A stretch of DNA of 64,000 nt from Sphingopyxis sp. (GCA_016793775.1 JAEULK010000092.1:62001-126000), one strand, 5' to 3'. Counted from the stretch's first letter, positions 42,022 through 50,653 are shown. Program-made: numbers and translations. Notes: a model not told the origin generated them from the letters alone.

Positions 42022-42125
42022 CGTCGTGCTGAACTTGTTTCAGCATCCATGGTCTGCCGTTTTCTTCGGCGCGGCGTCACATTCCAGCTCGGGCCATGGA
42101 TCCTGAAACAAGTTCAGGATGACGA
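42022..42125. repeat. Long imperfect inverted repeat in gene-free interval
   Basis: Arms around CTGAACTTGTTTCAG (42029-42043) and CTGAAACAAGTTCAG (42103-42117), extended outward by CGTCGTG/CAGGATGACG-like and inward by CATCCATGG/CCATGGATC, enclose a 41-bp spacer. The 338-bp interval 41901-42238 otherwise holds only the exbD terminator. Confidence 0.75.
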
Positions 42126-42185
42126 TGGCATAGATGTGCGTTGCGCCCAATATCCGCCAGCGACCGCACCGTCGGCCAAAGGGAA

Positions 42186-42211
42186 AGGGCCGCGAATTGC
42201 TTCGCGGCCCT
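42186..42211 (-). terminator. Terminator of the tonB-exb operon
   Basis: An 11-bp stem (42186-42196 with 42201-42211, loop TTGC) follows the second exbD on the minus strand and is succeeded by a CTTTCCCTTT-like pyrimidine tract. Confidence 0.65.
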
Positions 42212-42238
42212 CACCTTTTCACCCGGTCCGATCAGCGA

Positions 42239-42664
42239 TCAGAAGACGCGCGCATATTGTTCGTTGCCGACGAAGCCGAGCTTGCCGACGCCGCTGCGCT
42301 TCACCACCGCCATCACACGGTCGACCACGATATAGCGGGCATAGGGGTCGGGCTGAACCTGAAGTTCGGGCTCGACCGGCAGCGCCTTTGTCTGGAGCAG
42401 GTAATTTTCCAGCTGCGCCAGATCGACCGCCGAACCGTTCCAGGTGATCGTTCCGTCGGGAAGGATGTTCACCTTGTTCTTTTCGGGATCGACATTGCTC
42501 TCGTTCTCGTTCGGAACCGGCAAGTCGATCTTCACCGCGTGGGTCTGGGGCGGGATGGTGATGATGAACATGATGAGGAGCACGAGCATGACGTCGATCA
42601 GCGGCGTCGTGTTCATTTCCATCATCGGTTCATTTTCGTCCCGATCTCCAACTGCCATGGACAT
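42239..42664 (-). CDS. exbD: ExbD-family biopolymer transport protein (second copy)
   Basis: A 141-aa inner-membrane protein with one N-terminal transmembrane helix containing the functional Asp (MNTTPLIDVMLVLLIMFII) and a periplasmic domain. Part of the proton-driven ExbB-ExbD-TonB motor. It differs strongly from the adjacent exbD copy in the periplasmic part (KVNILPDGTITWNG). AAGGA lies 9 nt before the ATG. Last gene of the operon. Confidence 0.92.
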   Translation of the reverse strand: MSMAVGDRDENEPMMEMNTTPLIDVMLVLLIMFIITIPPQTHAVKIDLPVPNENESNVDPEKNKVNILPDGTITWNGSAVDLAQLENYLLQTKALPVEPELQVQPDPYARYIVVDRVMAVVKRSGVGKLGFVGNEQYARVF

Positions 42665-42699
42665 GCGTTTATTCCTTCATAGCTTTGAAACGGACCGCC

Positions 42700-43218
42700 T
42701 TAGAGGCGGCTCGTCGTCCCCGAGCCGGCAGCCGGCTGGGAAATGAAGCCGATCTTCTGGAAGCCGGCATATTGCATGGTGTAGATCACCCCGCCGATGC
42801 ACTGGTACGGCGTGTTGATGTCGCCGCGGATATGCACTTCGGGGAAATTTTCCTCGGTGATATTCTCGACCCCGCCGATGTCGGCGATCAGATCTTCGAG
42901 CTTCTTCTGGCCGCGTTCGAGCAATTGCTTCGAATCGACCGGAGCCTGACCCCAATAGACTTCGCATGCCGAGCTTTCGGCATTGGGTTCGCCGTCGCCG
43001 TCGGTATCGGCCGACCGCACCGACAACAGCACGTTTTCGGGTTTGGTCGTCGTCACTTCGAACGCCACGTCGGGCAGCTTGAGATTCACCGTTTCGAGCA
43101 CCACGGGAACCGTGATGAGGAAGATGATCAGCAGCACGAGCATGATGTCCACCAGCGGCGTCGTGTTGATGTCCGACATCGGGGCTTCTTCGCCCTTTGG
43201 TCCTGCACTCATCGCCAT
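42700..43218 (-). CDS. exbD: ExbD-family biopolymer transport protein (first copy)
   Basis: A 172-aa ExbD with the conserved helix SDINTTPLVDIMLVLLIIFLI including the essential Asp. It is longer than the second copy because of an insertion in the periplasmic domain (RSADTDGDGEPNAESSACEVYW) that carries acidic residues and a Cys; another Cys lies in PYQCIGG. Such paired, unequal ExbD proteins are common in sphingomonads and could form a heteromeric motor. It follows exbB after a hairpin that may reduce downstream expression. Confidence 0.92.
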   Translation of the reverse strand: MAMSAGPKGEEAPMSDINTTPLVDIMLVLLIIFLITVPVVLETVNLKLPDVAFEVTTTKPENVLLSVRSADTDGDGEPNAESSACEVYWGQAPVDSKQLLERGQKKLEDLIADIGGVENITEENFPEVHIRGDINTPYQCIGGVIYTMQYAGFQKIGFISQPAAGSGTTSRL

Positions 43219-43257
43219 AGGATTAGCATCCTGTCACAAAATTTCTGTCATGGACCG

Positions 43258-43286
43258 GGGCGGCCGTCTTTTTCGGGCGGCCGCCC
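43258..43286 (-). other. Intercistronic hairpin between exbB and exbD
   Basis: GGGCGGCCG (43258-43266) pairs with CGGCCGCCC (43278-43286), loop 11 nt, in the 107-bp gap. There is no T-tract, so it is more likely an RNA stability or attenuation element than a full terminator. Confidence 0.45.
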
Positions 43287-43325
43287 TGTCCGCTTCGCCC
43301 CGCCCCCGAAGGGACGGGCCGAAGA

Positions 43326-44141
43326 TCAGGCCTTCTTCGGCGCGGCGGCCGGGGCAGCGGCCTTCGCCGCCGGCGCGACCGGCTTCACCTGGCCACCCGA
43401 CATGATCGAACCGAGAACGTCGTTCGAGAAGGTCGACAGACGGCGGGCGATCGCCTTGTTGCGGCTCTGCAGCCAGTTGAACGCGAGCACCGCGGGAACC
43501 GCCACGATCAGACCGATGGCGGTCATGATGAGCGCTTCACCGACCGGACCGGCGACGGTGTCGATCGACGCCTGGCCCGAGGCGCCGATCTTCACCAGCG
43601 CGCGGAGAATACCGATAACGGTACCGAACAGACCGACGAACGGTGCGGTCGAACCCACGGTCGCGAGGAAGGCGAGGCCCGAGTTGAGCTTCGAGTTGAT
43701 GTGGTTCTGCGAACGCTCGAGCGTGCCGTGCATCCAGTCATGGGCTTCGACGGGGTCGGTCAGCTTGTTATGCTCTTCGTTGGCGCGCAGGCCGTCTTCG
43801 ACGACCTGACGATAGGCGCTGTTCTTTTCGAGCTTCGTCGCGCCTTCGGCCAGCGTCGGCGCGCGCCAGAAATTGGCATCGACCGCCTTGCCCTGATTCA
43901 TCACCTTATTCTGTTCGAACAGCTTGGTGAACAGGATGTAGAGCGTGCCGACGAACATGATCAGCAGGATGAGGAAGGTCAGCTGCGAGACGACGCCGCC
44001 TTCGCACAGCGCGGGGACGAGGCCGTAGGGGCTGGTGCCCTCTTCCTTGACGCACATGGCGGCGGGCATCAGCGTCAGGCCGACGTCATGCGCCCCCTCG
44101 GGTGCGGCGGCGGCGGCGGCAGTTGCGATCAGATTAAACAT
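43326..44141 (-). CDS. exbB: ExbB/TolQ-family proton channel protein
   Basis: A 271-aa MotA/TolQ/ExbB protein. An N-terminal periplasmic segment with a Cys pair (PAAMCVKEEG, VPALCEGG) precedes helix 1 (VSQLTFLILLIMFVGTLYI), a cytosolic loop, and the two conserved helices: GLAFLATVGSTAPFVGLFGTV (with Thr lining the proton path) and GEALIMTAIGLIVAVPAVLAF. The C-terminus is an Ala/Pro/Lys-rich tail. With ExbD it harvests the proton motive force for TonB. Confidence 0.93.
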   Translation of the reverse strand: MFNLIATAAAAAAPEGAHDVGLTLMPAAMCVKEEGTSPYGLVPALCEGGVVSQLTFLILLIMFVGTLYILFTKLFEQNKVMNQGKAVDANFWRAPTLAEGATKLEKNSAYRQVVEDGLRANEEHNKLTDPVEAHDWMHGTLERSQNHINSKLNSGLAFLATVGSTAPFVGLFGTVIGILRALVKIGASGQASIDTVAGPVGEALIMTAIGLIVAVPAVLAFNWLQSRNKAIARRLSTFSNDVLGSIMSGGQVKPVAPAAKAAAPAAAPKKA

Positions 44142-44208
44142 ACTGGAAATTCCCTCTCAAAGTCGAAAATCGTAAAACTGGGTATCGATAGGGCCGATCC
44201 CGCGCCGA

Positions 44209-44865
44209 TCAGCGCGGAATCTGCCACCGGATACGATTGCTGTAACTGCCGCCCGTGGGGTTGCCCGCACGGTCCTTGCCCGGATTGAAACGACCGCGAC
44301 GCTGGATCAGCTTGCAGGTTTCGGCATCGAGGTCGGCATGACCGCTCGACGAGGTCACGTCGCACGACGTGATCCGGCCTTCGGCATTATAGCTGACGCG
44401 GAAACCGGTCGTTCCCTCGCGCTCTTCGCGCATGGCACGGGCCGGATAGTCGTCGTTGGTCGCCCAGCGCCCGGGGTTGCCGCGCGGCGTACCGGCGGCG
44501 CTCAAATCCGGAGCAGGGGGCGGGGCCGGCGGAGCGGGCGGCGTATAGACCGGCGGCGGCGGGAGACGCGGCGGCGTCGGCACCGACTGTACGGTGTTGG
44601 TGCTGACCGGCGGCGGGATCGGCGACGGCGGAGTCACGACCGGCGGCGGCGGCGGCAGGACGTTGTCCGGCGGCGGCGGCGGCGGCGGCTCCTCGGGCGG
44701 CGGCGGCTCTTCGACGTCCACCACATCCAATTTCTCGGCAAGCTTCTTGACGATGCTGATGTTCAGGCCGTTGACCAGGCCGTAGCCCAGAACAGCAGTG
44801 AACAGACCGACCAAGACGATTGCCACTACCCTGTTTTTAGGGTCGACATTATCACCATAAGCCAT
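44209..44865 (-). CDS. tonB: TonB-family energy transducer
   Basis: A 218-aa protein with an N-terminal transmembrane anchor (RVVAIVLVGLFTAVLGYGLV), a long proline-rich spacer (residues about 50-120, many PPP blocks) that spans the periplasm, and a C-terminal TonB domain (YPARAMREEREGTTGFRVSY, CDVTSSSGHADLDAETCK, RGRFNPGKDRAG). The TonB-dependent receptor in this window is BtuB. First gene of tonB-exbB-exbD-exbD. AAGGAG lies 12 nt upstream. Confidence 0.92.
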   Translation of the reverse strand: MAYGDNVDPKNRVVAIVLVGLFTAVLGYGLVNGLNISIVKKLAEKLDVVDVEEPPPPEEPPPPPPPDNVLPPPPPVVTPPSPIPPPVSTNTVQSVPTPPRLPPPPVYTPPAPPAPPPAPDLSAAGTPRGNPGRWATNDDYPARAMREEREGTTGFRVSYNAEGRITSCDVTSSSGHADLDAETCKLIQRRGRFNPGKDRAGNPTGGSYSNRIRWQIPR

Positions 44866-45129
44866 TCAGGGACGACGCTCCTTGCTAGATCATCCTGACA
44901 CCAATCCATACCGACGGGGGGAGTTGCAAATGCCCGGATACTTCCGATGCGTTCCGCAGACCCGGCGGGCGGCTTCCGGCTGTTATGTTCTATGCCGGAC
45001 GCTTCGCGCTCGTCCTATCGCGGTGGCGGCAAGTTCGCAAACCCTTTATCAGCGGTTAATGTGGGCCGCGCCATGATGGCACGCCCTCGCCGTTACCGGT
45101 GTCAAAAACAAAGAGAAAGTGGACCGACG

Positions 45130-46014
45130 ATGCGCCTTTTCCCCACCATGGCCCTCGCCGCCCTCATCGGCTTAAGCGCTGGAATCCCGGCGGTTTCCAT
45201 GAGCCAGGCCCCGGCCATCGCGGTTCCGGCCAGCCCGTACAGCTATGCCGATGTCGCCGACCTCGCGACCGCGGCGCCGATGGCGATTCATGCGCGCATC
45301 GCCTCGGCCACCGCGCTCAAACCCGATCGCGCGCCGGGCGTCGCCGCCGGTTCCAGCCGATTCTATGTCGAGGCCGACGTCGTCGGCCTGATTCGCGGCT
45401 CCGGGCCGCTCGCCGCGCGCATCGCTTATCTGGTGGACCTGCCGCTCGCCGCCAATGGCAAGCCGGTCAAGCTCAAGAAGAAACAGCCCGTCCTGCTCTT
45501 CGCGCGCCCCGTCGCCGCGGGCGCCGCGGGAACGACCAGCACCAGCAGCGTGCGGTTGGTCGCGCCCGATGCGCAGCTGCCGTGGGACCCGGCGACCGAG
45601 GCGCGGCTGCGCGCGATCCTGACCGAACTGGTCAAGCCCGGCGCGGCGCCCGCGATCACCGGTTTCGCCAATGGTTTCCACGTCCCTGGCACCCTGCCGG
45701 GTGAGGGCGAGACGCAATTATTCTTCGACACCGCGACGCGCGAGCCGATGTCGCTGACCATCCTGACCATGGCCGACGGGTCGCGGCGCTGGGCGGCGGC
45801 GTTCGGCGAGATCGTCGACGGATCGGCGGCGGTACCGGCGCGCGATACGCTGGCCTGGTACCGCCTCGCCTGCGGCCTGCCGCGCCGCCTACCCGAAGCC
45901 AGGCTGGCGGGCACCCCGCCCGAGGACCGGCGCAAGGCGGTGGCGGATTATGCGGTGGTACTTGGCGCGCTCGGCGACTGCACGCGGACGCGCAAGCCGG
46001 TGGTGGCGAGTTGA
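45130..46014 (+). CDS. Exported protein of unknown function
   Basis: A 294-aa secreted protein. Residues 1-35 form a signal peptide (MRLFPTMALAALIGLSAG, cleavage near SQAPA). The mature part begins SPYSYADVADLATAAPM, contains a basic KPVKLKKKQPVLL stretch, and ends with two cysteines (LACGLPRRLPE and LGDCTRTRKPVV). I do not recognise a family. The ATG at 45130 is chosen because it begins the signal peptide; the frame is open further upstream but without homology-like features. Followed by palindromic element copy 2. Confidence 0.7.
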   Translation: MRLFPTMALAALIGLSAGIPAVSMSQAPAIAVPASPYSYADVADLATAAPMAIHARIASATALKPDRAPGVAAGSSRFYVEADVVGLIRGSGPLAARIAYLVDLPLAANGKPVKLKKKQPVLLFARPVAAGAAGTTSTSSVRLVAPDAQLPWDPATEARLRAILTELVKPGAAPAITGFANGFHVPGTLPGEGETQLFFDTATREPMSLTILTMADGSRRWAAAFGEIVDGSAAVPARDTLAWYRLACGLPRRLPEARLAGTPPEDRRKAVADYAVVLGALGDCTRTRKPVVAS

Positions 46015-46018
46015 TTTT

Positions 46019-46117
46019 CTTCGCCTGACGGCGAAGGCGGCACCGGCCCGCGCCCCCACCCGGCCTCCCCGACGATAGGAACCTAGGGAGGCCGGGTGGG
46101 GGAGCGGGCCGGTACCG
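46019..46117. repeat. Dispersed palindromic element, copy 2 of 2
   Basis: Same layout as 6057-6156: a small hairpin (CTTCGCC 46019-46025, loop TGAC, GGCGAAG 46030-46036) then 32-bp arms (46038-46069 with 46086-46117, two mismatches). Relative to copy 1 the small hairpin shows a compensatory G-C to T-A change. A further 8-bp hairpin GTTTCCGC/GCGGAAAC follows at 46121-46139. Confidence 0.85.
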
Positions 46118-46202
46118 CGCGTTTCCGCACAGCGGAAACAGACAACTTGTATCCATCCGAAAAGCCGATAGGGGCGCTGGCACTATAGTAAGGAGTGCCC
46201 GC

Positions 46203-47522
46203 ATGTCGCCTGTCCCCGCCCCCACCGCCCCGCGTCCGCCGCTGCGCATCGCGCTCGCCGGGCTGGGCGTCGTCGGCGGCGGGGTGGTCAAGCTGCTGCA
46301 GGCGAACCGCGAGCTGATTGCAAGGCGTGCGGGCCGGCCGATCGAGATCGTCGCGCTGTCGGCGCGCGACCGGCACAAGGACCGCGGCGTCGATCTCGCC
46401 CCCTATCGCTGGGAAGACGACCTCGGCGCGCTGGTGAGCGCCGACGATGTCGATGTGGTGGTCGAAATGATCGGCGGCGCCGACGGCATGGCGCTGACGC
46501 TCGCGCGCCAGGCGCTGAGCGCGGGCAAGGCGCTGGTCACCGCGAACAAGGCCATGATCGCGCACCACGGGCTGGACCTTGCGCGGCTCGCCGAGGAACG
46601 CGACACCCCGCTGAAATATGAGGCCGCGGTCGCGGGCGGCATCCCGGTGATCAAGGCGATCCGCGAGGGGGCGTCGGCGAACGAAATCGCGCGCGTCTAT
46701 GGCATCCTCAACGGCACCTGCAATTATATCCTGACGCAGATGGAACGGAACGGCGCGAGCTTCGCCGATGCGCTGACCGCCGCGCAGGCAGAGGGTTATG
46801 CCGAGGCGGACCCGAGCTTCGACGTCGACGGAATCGACGCCGCGCATAAATTGTCGATCCTGGCGGCACTGTGCTTTGGGACGAAGCTCGATATCGACGC
46901 GGTCGCGACGAACGGCATCCGCGACCTGATCGCGGCCGACATCCGCGAGGCCGAGGCGCTGGGCCACCGCGTCCGGCTGATCGGCATGGCCGAGCGCGAC
47001 GGACAGGGCTTGTACCAGCATGTCCAGCCATGCCTCGTCCCCGCCGACCATCCGCTCGCCTATGTGCCCGGCGCCCTGAACGCCGTGGTCGCCGAGGGCA
47101 ATTTCGTCGGCCGGCTGTTTTTCGAGGGTGCCGGCGCGGGCGCCGGGCCGACGGCGTCGGCGATCGTCGCCGACATCATCGACATCGCGCGCGACGAATA
47201 TGGCCCCGCCTTCGCGATGCCCGTCGACGCGCTCGACGCGGCGCCCCCCGCCGACGCCGGTGCGCGCGTGGGCAAACATTATGTCCGGCTGGTGGTCGAG
47301 GACCGCATCGGCGTGCTCGCCGAGATCGCGACGGCGATGCGCGATGCTGGCGTGTCGATCGAAAGCTTCATCCAGCGCGGTACCGAAGATCAGGACGGCG
47401 TCGTGATCGCGATCGTTACCCACGAGGGTCCGGCCCGGTCGATCGATGTGGCGCTGGCGACGCTCGCCGCGTCGGACCATGTCGTCGGCGCGCCGATGCA
47501 AATGCCGATATTGGCGCTTTAG
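46203..47522 (+). CDS. hom: Homoserine dehydrogenase
   Basis: A 439-aa enzyme of the aspartate pathway reducing aspartate semialdehyde to homoserine for threonine and methionine. NAD(P) motif LAGLGVVGGGVVKLL, then LVTANKAMIAHHG, YEAAVAGGIPVIKAIREG (catalytic region), YGILNGTCNYILTQM and EADPSFDVDGIDAAHKL, followed by a C-terminal ACT domain (residues about 355-430: YVRLVVEDRIGVLAEIATAM) used for feedback inhibition by threonine. A strong AAGGAG lies upstream. It stands alone here, without thrC or metX. Confidence 0.94.
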   Translation: MSPVPAPTAPRPPLRIALAGLGVVGGGVVKLLQANRELIARRAGRPIEIVALSARDRHKDRGVDLAPYRWEDDLGALVSADDVDVVVEMIGGADGMALTLARQALSAGKALVTANKAMIAHHGLDLARLAEERDTPLKYEAAVAGGIPVIKAIREGASANEIARVYGILNGTCNYILTQMERNGASFADALTAAQAEGYAEADPSFDVDGIDAAHKLSILAALCFGTKLDIDAVATNGIRDLIAADIREAEALGHRVRLIGMAERDGQGLYQHVQPCLVPADHPLAYVPGALNAVVAEGNFVGRLFFEGAGAGAGPTASAIVADIIDIARDEYGPAFAMPVDALDAAPPADAGARVGKHYVRLVVEDRIGVLAEIATAMRDAGVSIESFIQRGTEDQDGVVIAIVTHEGPARSIDVALATLAASDHVVGAPMQMPILAL

Positions 47523-47593
47523 ATCCTAATCCTCCCCGCTTGAAATCGCCCGCGCCCCTGCTACCCATGCGGCGGGGATTAGGGGGCGCAATC

Positions 47594-48424
47594 ATGGACA
47601 TAGGGATCAAATACGGGCTGGCCGAGGCGCGCGCGCTGGCGGGCGAGCGGTGGCAGCCGCTGCTGCTCTATACCGCCTTGGGCGTGGTCTTGCCCTATGT
47701 GCTGCTGTCGAGCGAACCGATCTTCAGCCTGCGCAACATCCTGGCAATCCTGTCCGATCCCTGGACCAACCGCGTCGGCGGGTCGATCGCGGGGCCGCTC
47801 TATCTCCTCGCCATCGTGTCGGCGATCACGGCCGGCGCGATGCTCGCGGCATGGAACGCGATCCTCCTCGAAATGCGCGAGGGCGCGATTTCGGAGATCA
47901 TGTACGGAATGGTGGCGGGCTTCGCCTATCTCGCCGCCACCCTCTTCCTCTATCTGGTGGTCGGCGTCGTCGCCGCGCTGCCGGTCCTGCTGATCGACGG
48001 CGCCCTGCAATGGAGCGAAGGGCCCGGCGCGATCGTGCTCGAAATCTATCGCCTCCTGCTGACCCTGCTCGGCACCTGGATCGGCGCGCGCTTCTGCCTG
48101 GCGGGGGCGATCATGGGCGAGCGCGGCAAGCTCGAGCCCTTTTCGGCCTTCGCCGAATCGTGGCGGCGCACCGCGACCGCCCAGTGGCGCCTGTTCGGCT
48201 TCTACATCCTCTATGGCCTGGTCTTCGGGATGGCGCTGGGCGGGCTGATCGTCCTTCACGGCGTGATCATCATCAGCAACGAGCCCGGCGCGCTGGCCGA
48301 ATCGCTGATCGGCTTCGCGTGGATCCTGCTGCTCGGCGCCTATTTCATCTGCCAATTGCTGATTCCGGCCGGTTTCCTGCGCGCCTCGCAGCCGGGCGTC
48401 GCGGCGTCCGAAGTCTTCGCCTAG
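47594..48424 (+). CDS. Integral membrane protein of unknown function
   Basis: A 276-aa protein with about six transmembrane helices (LLLYTALGVVLPYVLLS, LYLLAIVSAITAGAMLAAW, GFAYLAATLFLYLVVGVVA, LFGFYILYGLVFGMALGG, LIGFAWILLLGAYFICQ) linked by short loops, one rich in charged residues (MGERGKLEPFSAFAESWRR). The general pattern resembles the DUF4013/YckC-like group of predicted membrane proteins, which I cannot confirm. No neighbours suggest a role. Stop overlaps the convergent gene by four bases. Confidence 0.72.
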   Translation: MDIGIKYGLAEARALAGERWQPLLLYTALGVVLPYVLLSSEPIFSLRNILAILSDPWTNRVGGSIAGPLYLLAIVSAITAGAMLAAWNAILLEMREGAISEIMYGMVAGFAYLAATLFLYLVVGVVAALPVLLIDGALQWSEGPGAIVLEIYRLLLTLLGTWIGARFCLAGAIMGERGKLEPFSAFAESWRRTATAQWRLFGFYILYGLVFGMALGGLIVLHGVIIISNEPGALAESLIGFAWILLLGAYFICQLLIPAGFLRASQPGVAASEVFA

Positions 48425-48915
48425 GGCTCTTCCCCTGCGGCCGGCGGCGGGGTGCCGGTTTCGGGATCGGTCGCGCGCTTCGCCATTTCATACAGGTGAT
48501 TATATTCGGGACCCGGCTTCGCGCGCCCGCCGATCGACACCCAATTATAGGGCAGGCGGTCGAGCGTCATCGCACTGACCGGCTGGTGCGGGATACTGTC
48601 CTTCGTCGACGTGCCGACCCCCGCGATTGCGCGCAATTCGGGCGAAAGGCGGTGGCGTTCGGTGTCGGTGCCGCAAACCTCGATCGACCCGTCCTCGGCG
48701 GGTTCGCAGCGTTTGATCGGGTCGACCATCTCCTTCGCCTTGGCGGCCGCCGCGTCGGCATCGCGCGGCGGCTTGGGCGCGGGCGGGCCATAGACTTTCG
48801 GTGGGGCGGCGGGCGTATCCTGCGCCGCCGCGGGCGTCATGGTCATGACACAGGCAGCGGCGAGAGCGGCGCCGAATCGGACGATGGTTTCTCGACAAGC
48901 GGCGTAACCGACCAT
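48421..48915 (-). CDS. Exported protein of unknown function
   Basis: A 164-aa protein beginning with a signal peptide (VRFGAALAAACVMTMTPAAAQ), then a proline-rich segment (PAAPPKVYGPPAPKPPRD), an acidic Cys pair (KRCEPAEDGSIEVCGT) and a C-terminal half with NWVSIGGRAKPGPEYN. No family recognised; the Cys pair suggests a disulfide. The frame continues far upstream antisense to glpX, but the signal peptide fixes the start at 48915. Confidence 0.68.
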   Translation of the reverse strand: MVGYAACRETIVRFGAALAAACVMTMTPAAAQDTPAAPPKVYGPPAPKPPRDADAAAAKAKEMVDPIKRCEPAEDGSIEVCGTDTERHRLSPELRAIAGVGTSTKDSIPHQPVSAMTLDRLPYNWVSIGGRAKPGPEYNHLYEMAKRATDPETGTPPPAAGEEP

Positions 48916-48969
48916 ATGGCGCCCACCATGCCGACGCGGCGGAACAAGTAAAGACGGAGAGTGGAGACC

Positions 48970-49941
48970 ATGACGAAGACCGGCAGCAACCTCGACCGGG
49001 TGCTCGTGCTCGAAATGGTGCGCGTTACCGAAGCCGCGGCGATCGCCGCCGCGAAGCTGATCGGGCGCGGCGACGAAAAGGCCGCCGATGCCGCCGCGGT
49101 CGAGGCGATGCGCGACGCGTTCAACGACCTGTATATGGATGGTACCATCGTCATCGGCGAGGGCGAGCGCGACGAGGCACCGATGCTGTTCATCGGCGAA
49201 AAGGTCGGCAATGCGCCGGGCAAGGGGCCGAAGATCGACATCGCGGTCGATCCGCTGGAAGGCACGACGATCACCGCCAAGGCCGGCCCCAATGCGCTCG
49301 CGGTGCTGGCGATCGCCGAGGAAGGCTGTCTGCTCAACGCCCCCGACGTCTATATGGACAAGCTGGCGGTCGGCCCCGGTTACTCGCCCGACATCGTCAA
49401 TTTCGGCAACAGCATCCGCGAGAATGTCGAAGCGGTGGCGCGCGAAAAGGGCTGCGGCGCCGAAGGCATCATGGTGTGCGTGCTCGACCGCCCGCGCCAC
49501 GAGGCGATGATCGCCGAACTGCGCGGCCTCGGCTGCGGCGTCGCGCTGATCCCCGACGGCGACGTCGCCGGCGTGATCGCGACGACCAACCCCGAGACCA
49601 ATATCGACATCTATATGGGCAGCGGCGGGGCGCCCGAGGGGGTGCTCGCGGCGGCGGCGCTGCGCTGCGTCGGCGGGCAATTCAAGGGCCGCCTGCTCTT
49701 CCGCAACGACGACGAGCGCAAGCGCGCCGCGAAATGGGGCGTCGAAGACCTCGACCGCGTCTATGACCTGGAAGATCTGGCCAAGGGCGATGTGATCTTT
49801 GCCGCGACGGGTGTGACCGACGGATCGCTGCTGCGCGGCGTCAAGCACCGCCGCGACGGGGTGATGACCACCGAGACGGTGGTGATGCGCGCCTCGTCGG
49901 GCACGGTGCGCTGGGTGCGCGGCGAGCATCGCGAGGGGTGA
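48970..49941 (+). CDS. glpX: Class II fructose-1,6-bisphosphatase
   Basis: A 323-aa GlpX enzyme for gluconeogenesis. Motifs: YMDGTIVIGEGERDEAPML, IAVDPLEGTTITAKA (metal-binding DPLEGT) and AALRCVGGQFKGRL; MTTETVVMRASSGTVRW near the end. A GTG at 48961 could add three residues, but the ATG at 48970 with GGAGACC upstream is preferred. Encoded head-to-head with the secreted protein gene at 48915. Confidence 0.94.
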   Translation: MTKTGSNLDRVLVLEMVRVTEAAAIAAAKLIGRGDEKAADAAAVEAMRDAFNDLYMDGTIVIGEGERDEAPMLFIGEKVGNAPGKGPKIDIAVDPLEGTTITAKAGPNALAVLAIAEEGCLLNAPDVYMDKLAVGPGYSPDIVNFGNSIRENVEAVAREKGCGAEGIMVCVLDRPRHEAMIAELRGLGCGVALIPDGDVAGVIATTNPETNIDIYMGSGGAPEGVLAAAALRCVGGQFKGRLLFRNDDERKRAAKWGVEDLDRVYDLEDLAKGDVIFAATGVTDGSLLRGVKHRRDGVMTTETVVMRASSGTVRWVRGEHREG

Positions 49942-49976
49942 GGGGCGTCCGTTTTCGGCCGCTTATTGACATGAGT

Positions 49977-50102
49977 CCTCCCCGCCCAGCGGGGAGGTGG
50001 CAGCGCGCAGCGCTGACGGAGGGGCTGACGGCCTTCGCCGTTGCTTGAGGCCGAGAGCCCCTCCACCATCTTCGATGGTCCCCCTCCCCGCCTGCGGGGA
50101 GG
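49977..50102. repeat. Multi-hairpin dispersed repeat, copy 2 of 2 (inverted relative to copy 1)
   Basis: Starts CCTCCCCGCCCAGCGGGGAGG and ends CCTCCCC-(GCCTGC)-GGGGAGG. Reading in reverse complement aligns it with 14573-14704 over its whole length, with the central part (50020-50060) least conserved. It lies between convergent glpX and the flavodoxin-like gene. Confidence 0.85.
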
Positions 50103-50112
50103 ATCGGCTCGC

Positions 50113-50586
50113 TCAGAAAATCCCGGCGGCGATCCCTTCCGCCAGCGCGGTCCCCAAGTCGCGTGCTTCGGCGAGGCGGGCTTCGGAGATTGTCTTGGGG
50201 GCCAAAATCGCCTCGGGGGTCTGCGCCGCGCTATTCACGATCATCGGATCGGCGACGCGCTTCAGGCGCCAGCCGGTGGCGATGCGGTCGAGCTGCCGCT
50301 GGGCGCCCTCGCCGTCCGACCCGGCGCAGATGATCGTGGCGTAAGGACGACCTTCCAGCTTGCCGAGGCACGGATAATAGCAGCGGTCGAACATCTCTTT
50401 CATCGCGCCCGACAGCGCGGCGAGATTTTCGGGGCCGACGAAGAGATAGCCGCCGGCCGCGATCAGATCGTCGGGGGTCACATCGTCGGCGGCGACCAGC
50501 CGACCGCCGCCCGCCGCCGCGGCTTCGGCGAGCGCGCGGCTGCCGCCGGTGCGGCTGTGCCAGATAACGAAGAGCGCGGCGTCCAT
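50113..50586 (-). CDS. Flavodoxin-fold NAD(P)H-dependent oxidoreductase
   Basis: A 157-aa protein of the WrbA/flavodoxin family by pattern: N-terminal FVIWHSRTGGSRALAEA supplies the FMN phosphate-binding loop, GYLFVGPENLAALSGAMKEM the second flavin loop (replacing the usual TPEYNGS-type motif), and IICAGSDGEGAQRQLDR the third. It probably binds FMN and acts as a quinone or small-molecule reductase. Start at 50586 (MDAALFVIW) is fixed by the loop position. No operon partners. Confidence 0.8.
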   Translation of the reverse strand: MDAALFVIWHSRTGGSRALAEAAAAGGGRLVAADDVTPDDLIAAGGYLFVGPENLAALSGAMKEMFDRCYYPCLGKLEGRPYATIICAGSDGEGAQRQLDRIATGWRLKRVADPMIVNSAAQTPEAILAPKTISEARLAEARDLGTALAEGIAAGIF

Positions 50587-50653
50587 GCGCCGATGCTTGC
50601 CAAGCCCCCGCCCCCGGCGCAAGCTGTCGGCCAAAATGGGGGGGAGATAGTTC

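Noticed and set aside
44866-45129. Fur box upstream of tonB
   Set aside because: No sequence close to the GATAATGATAATCATTATC consensus is visible in the 264-bp interval.
48916-49929. Long minus-strand open frame antisense to glpX, upstream of the exported protein at 48915
   Set aside because: It mirrors the glpX codon pattern of a high-GC gene and has no family resemblance; the real gene starts at the signal peptide at 48915.
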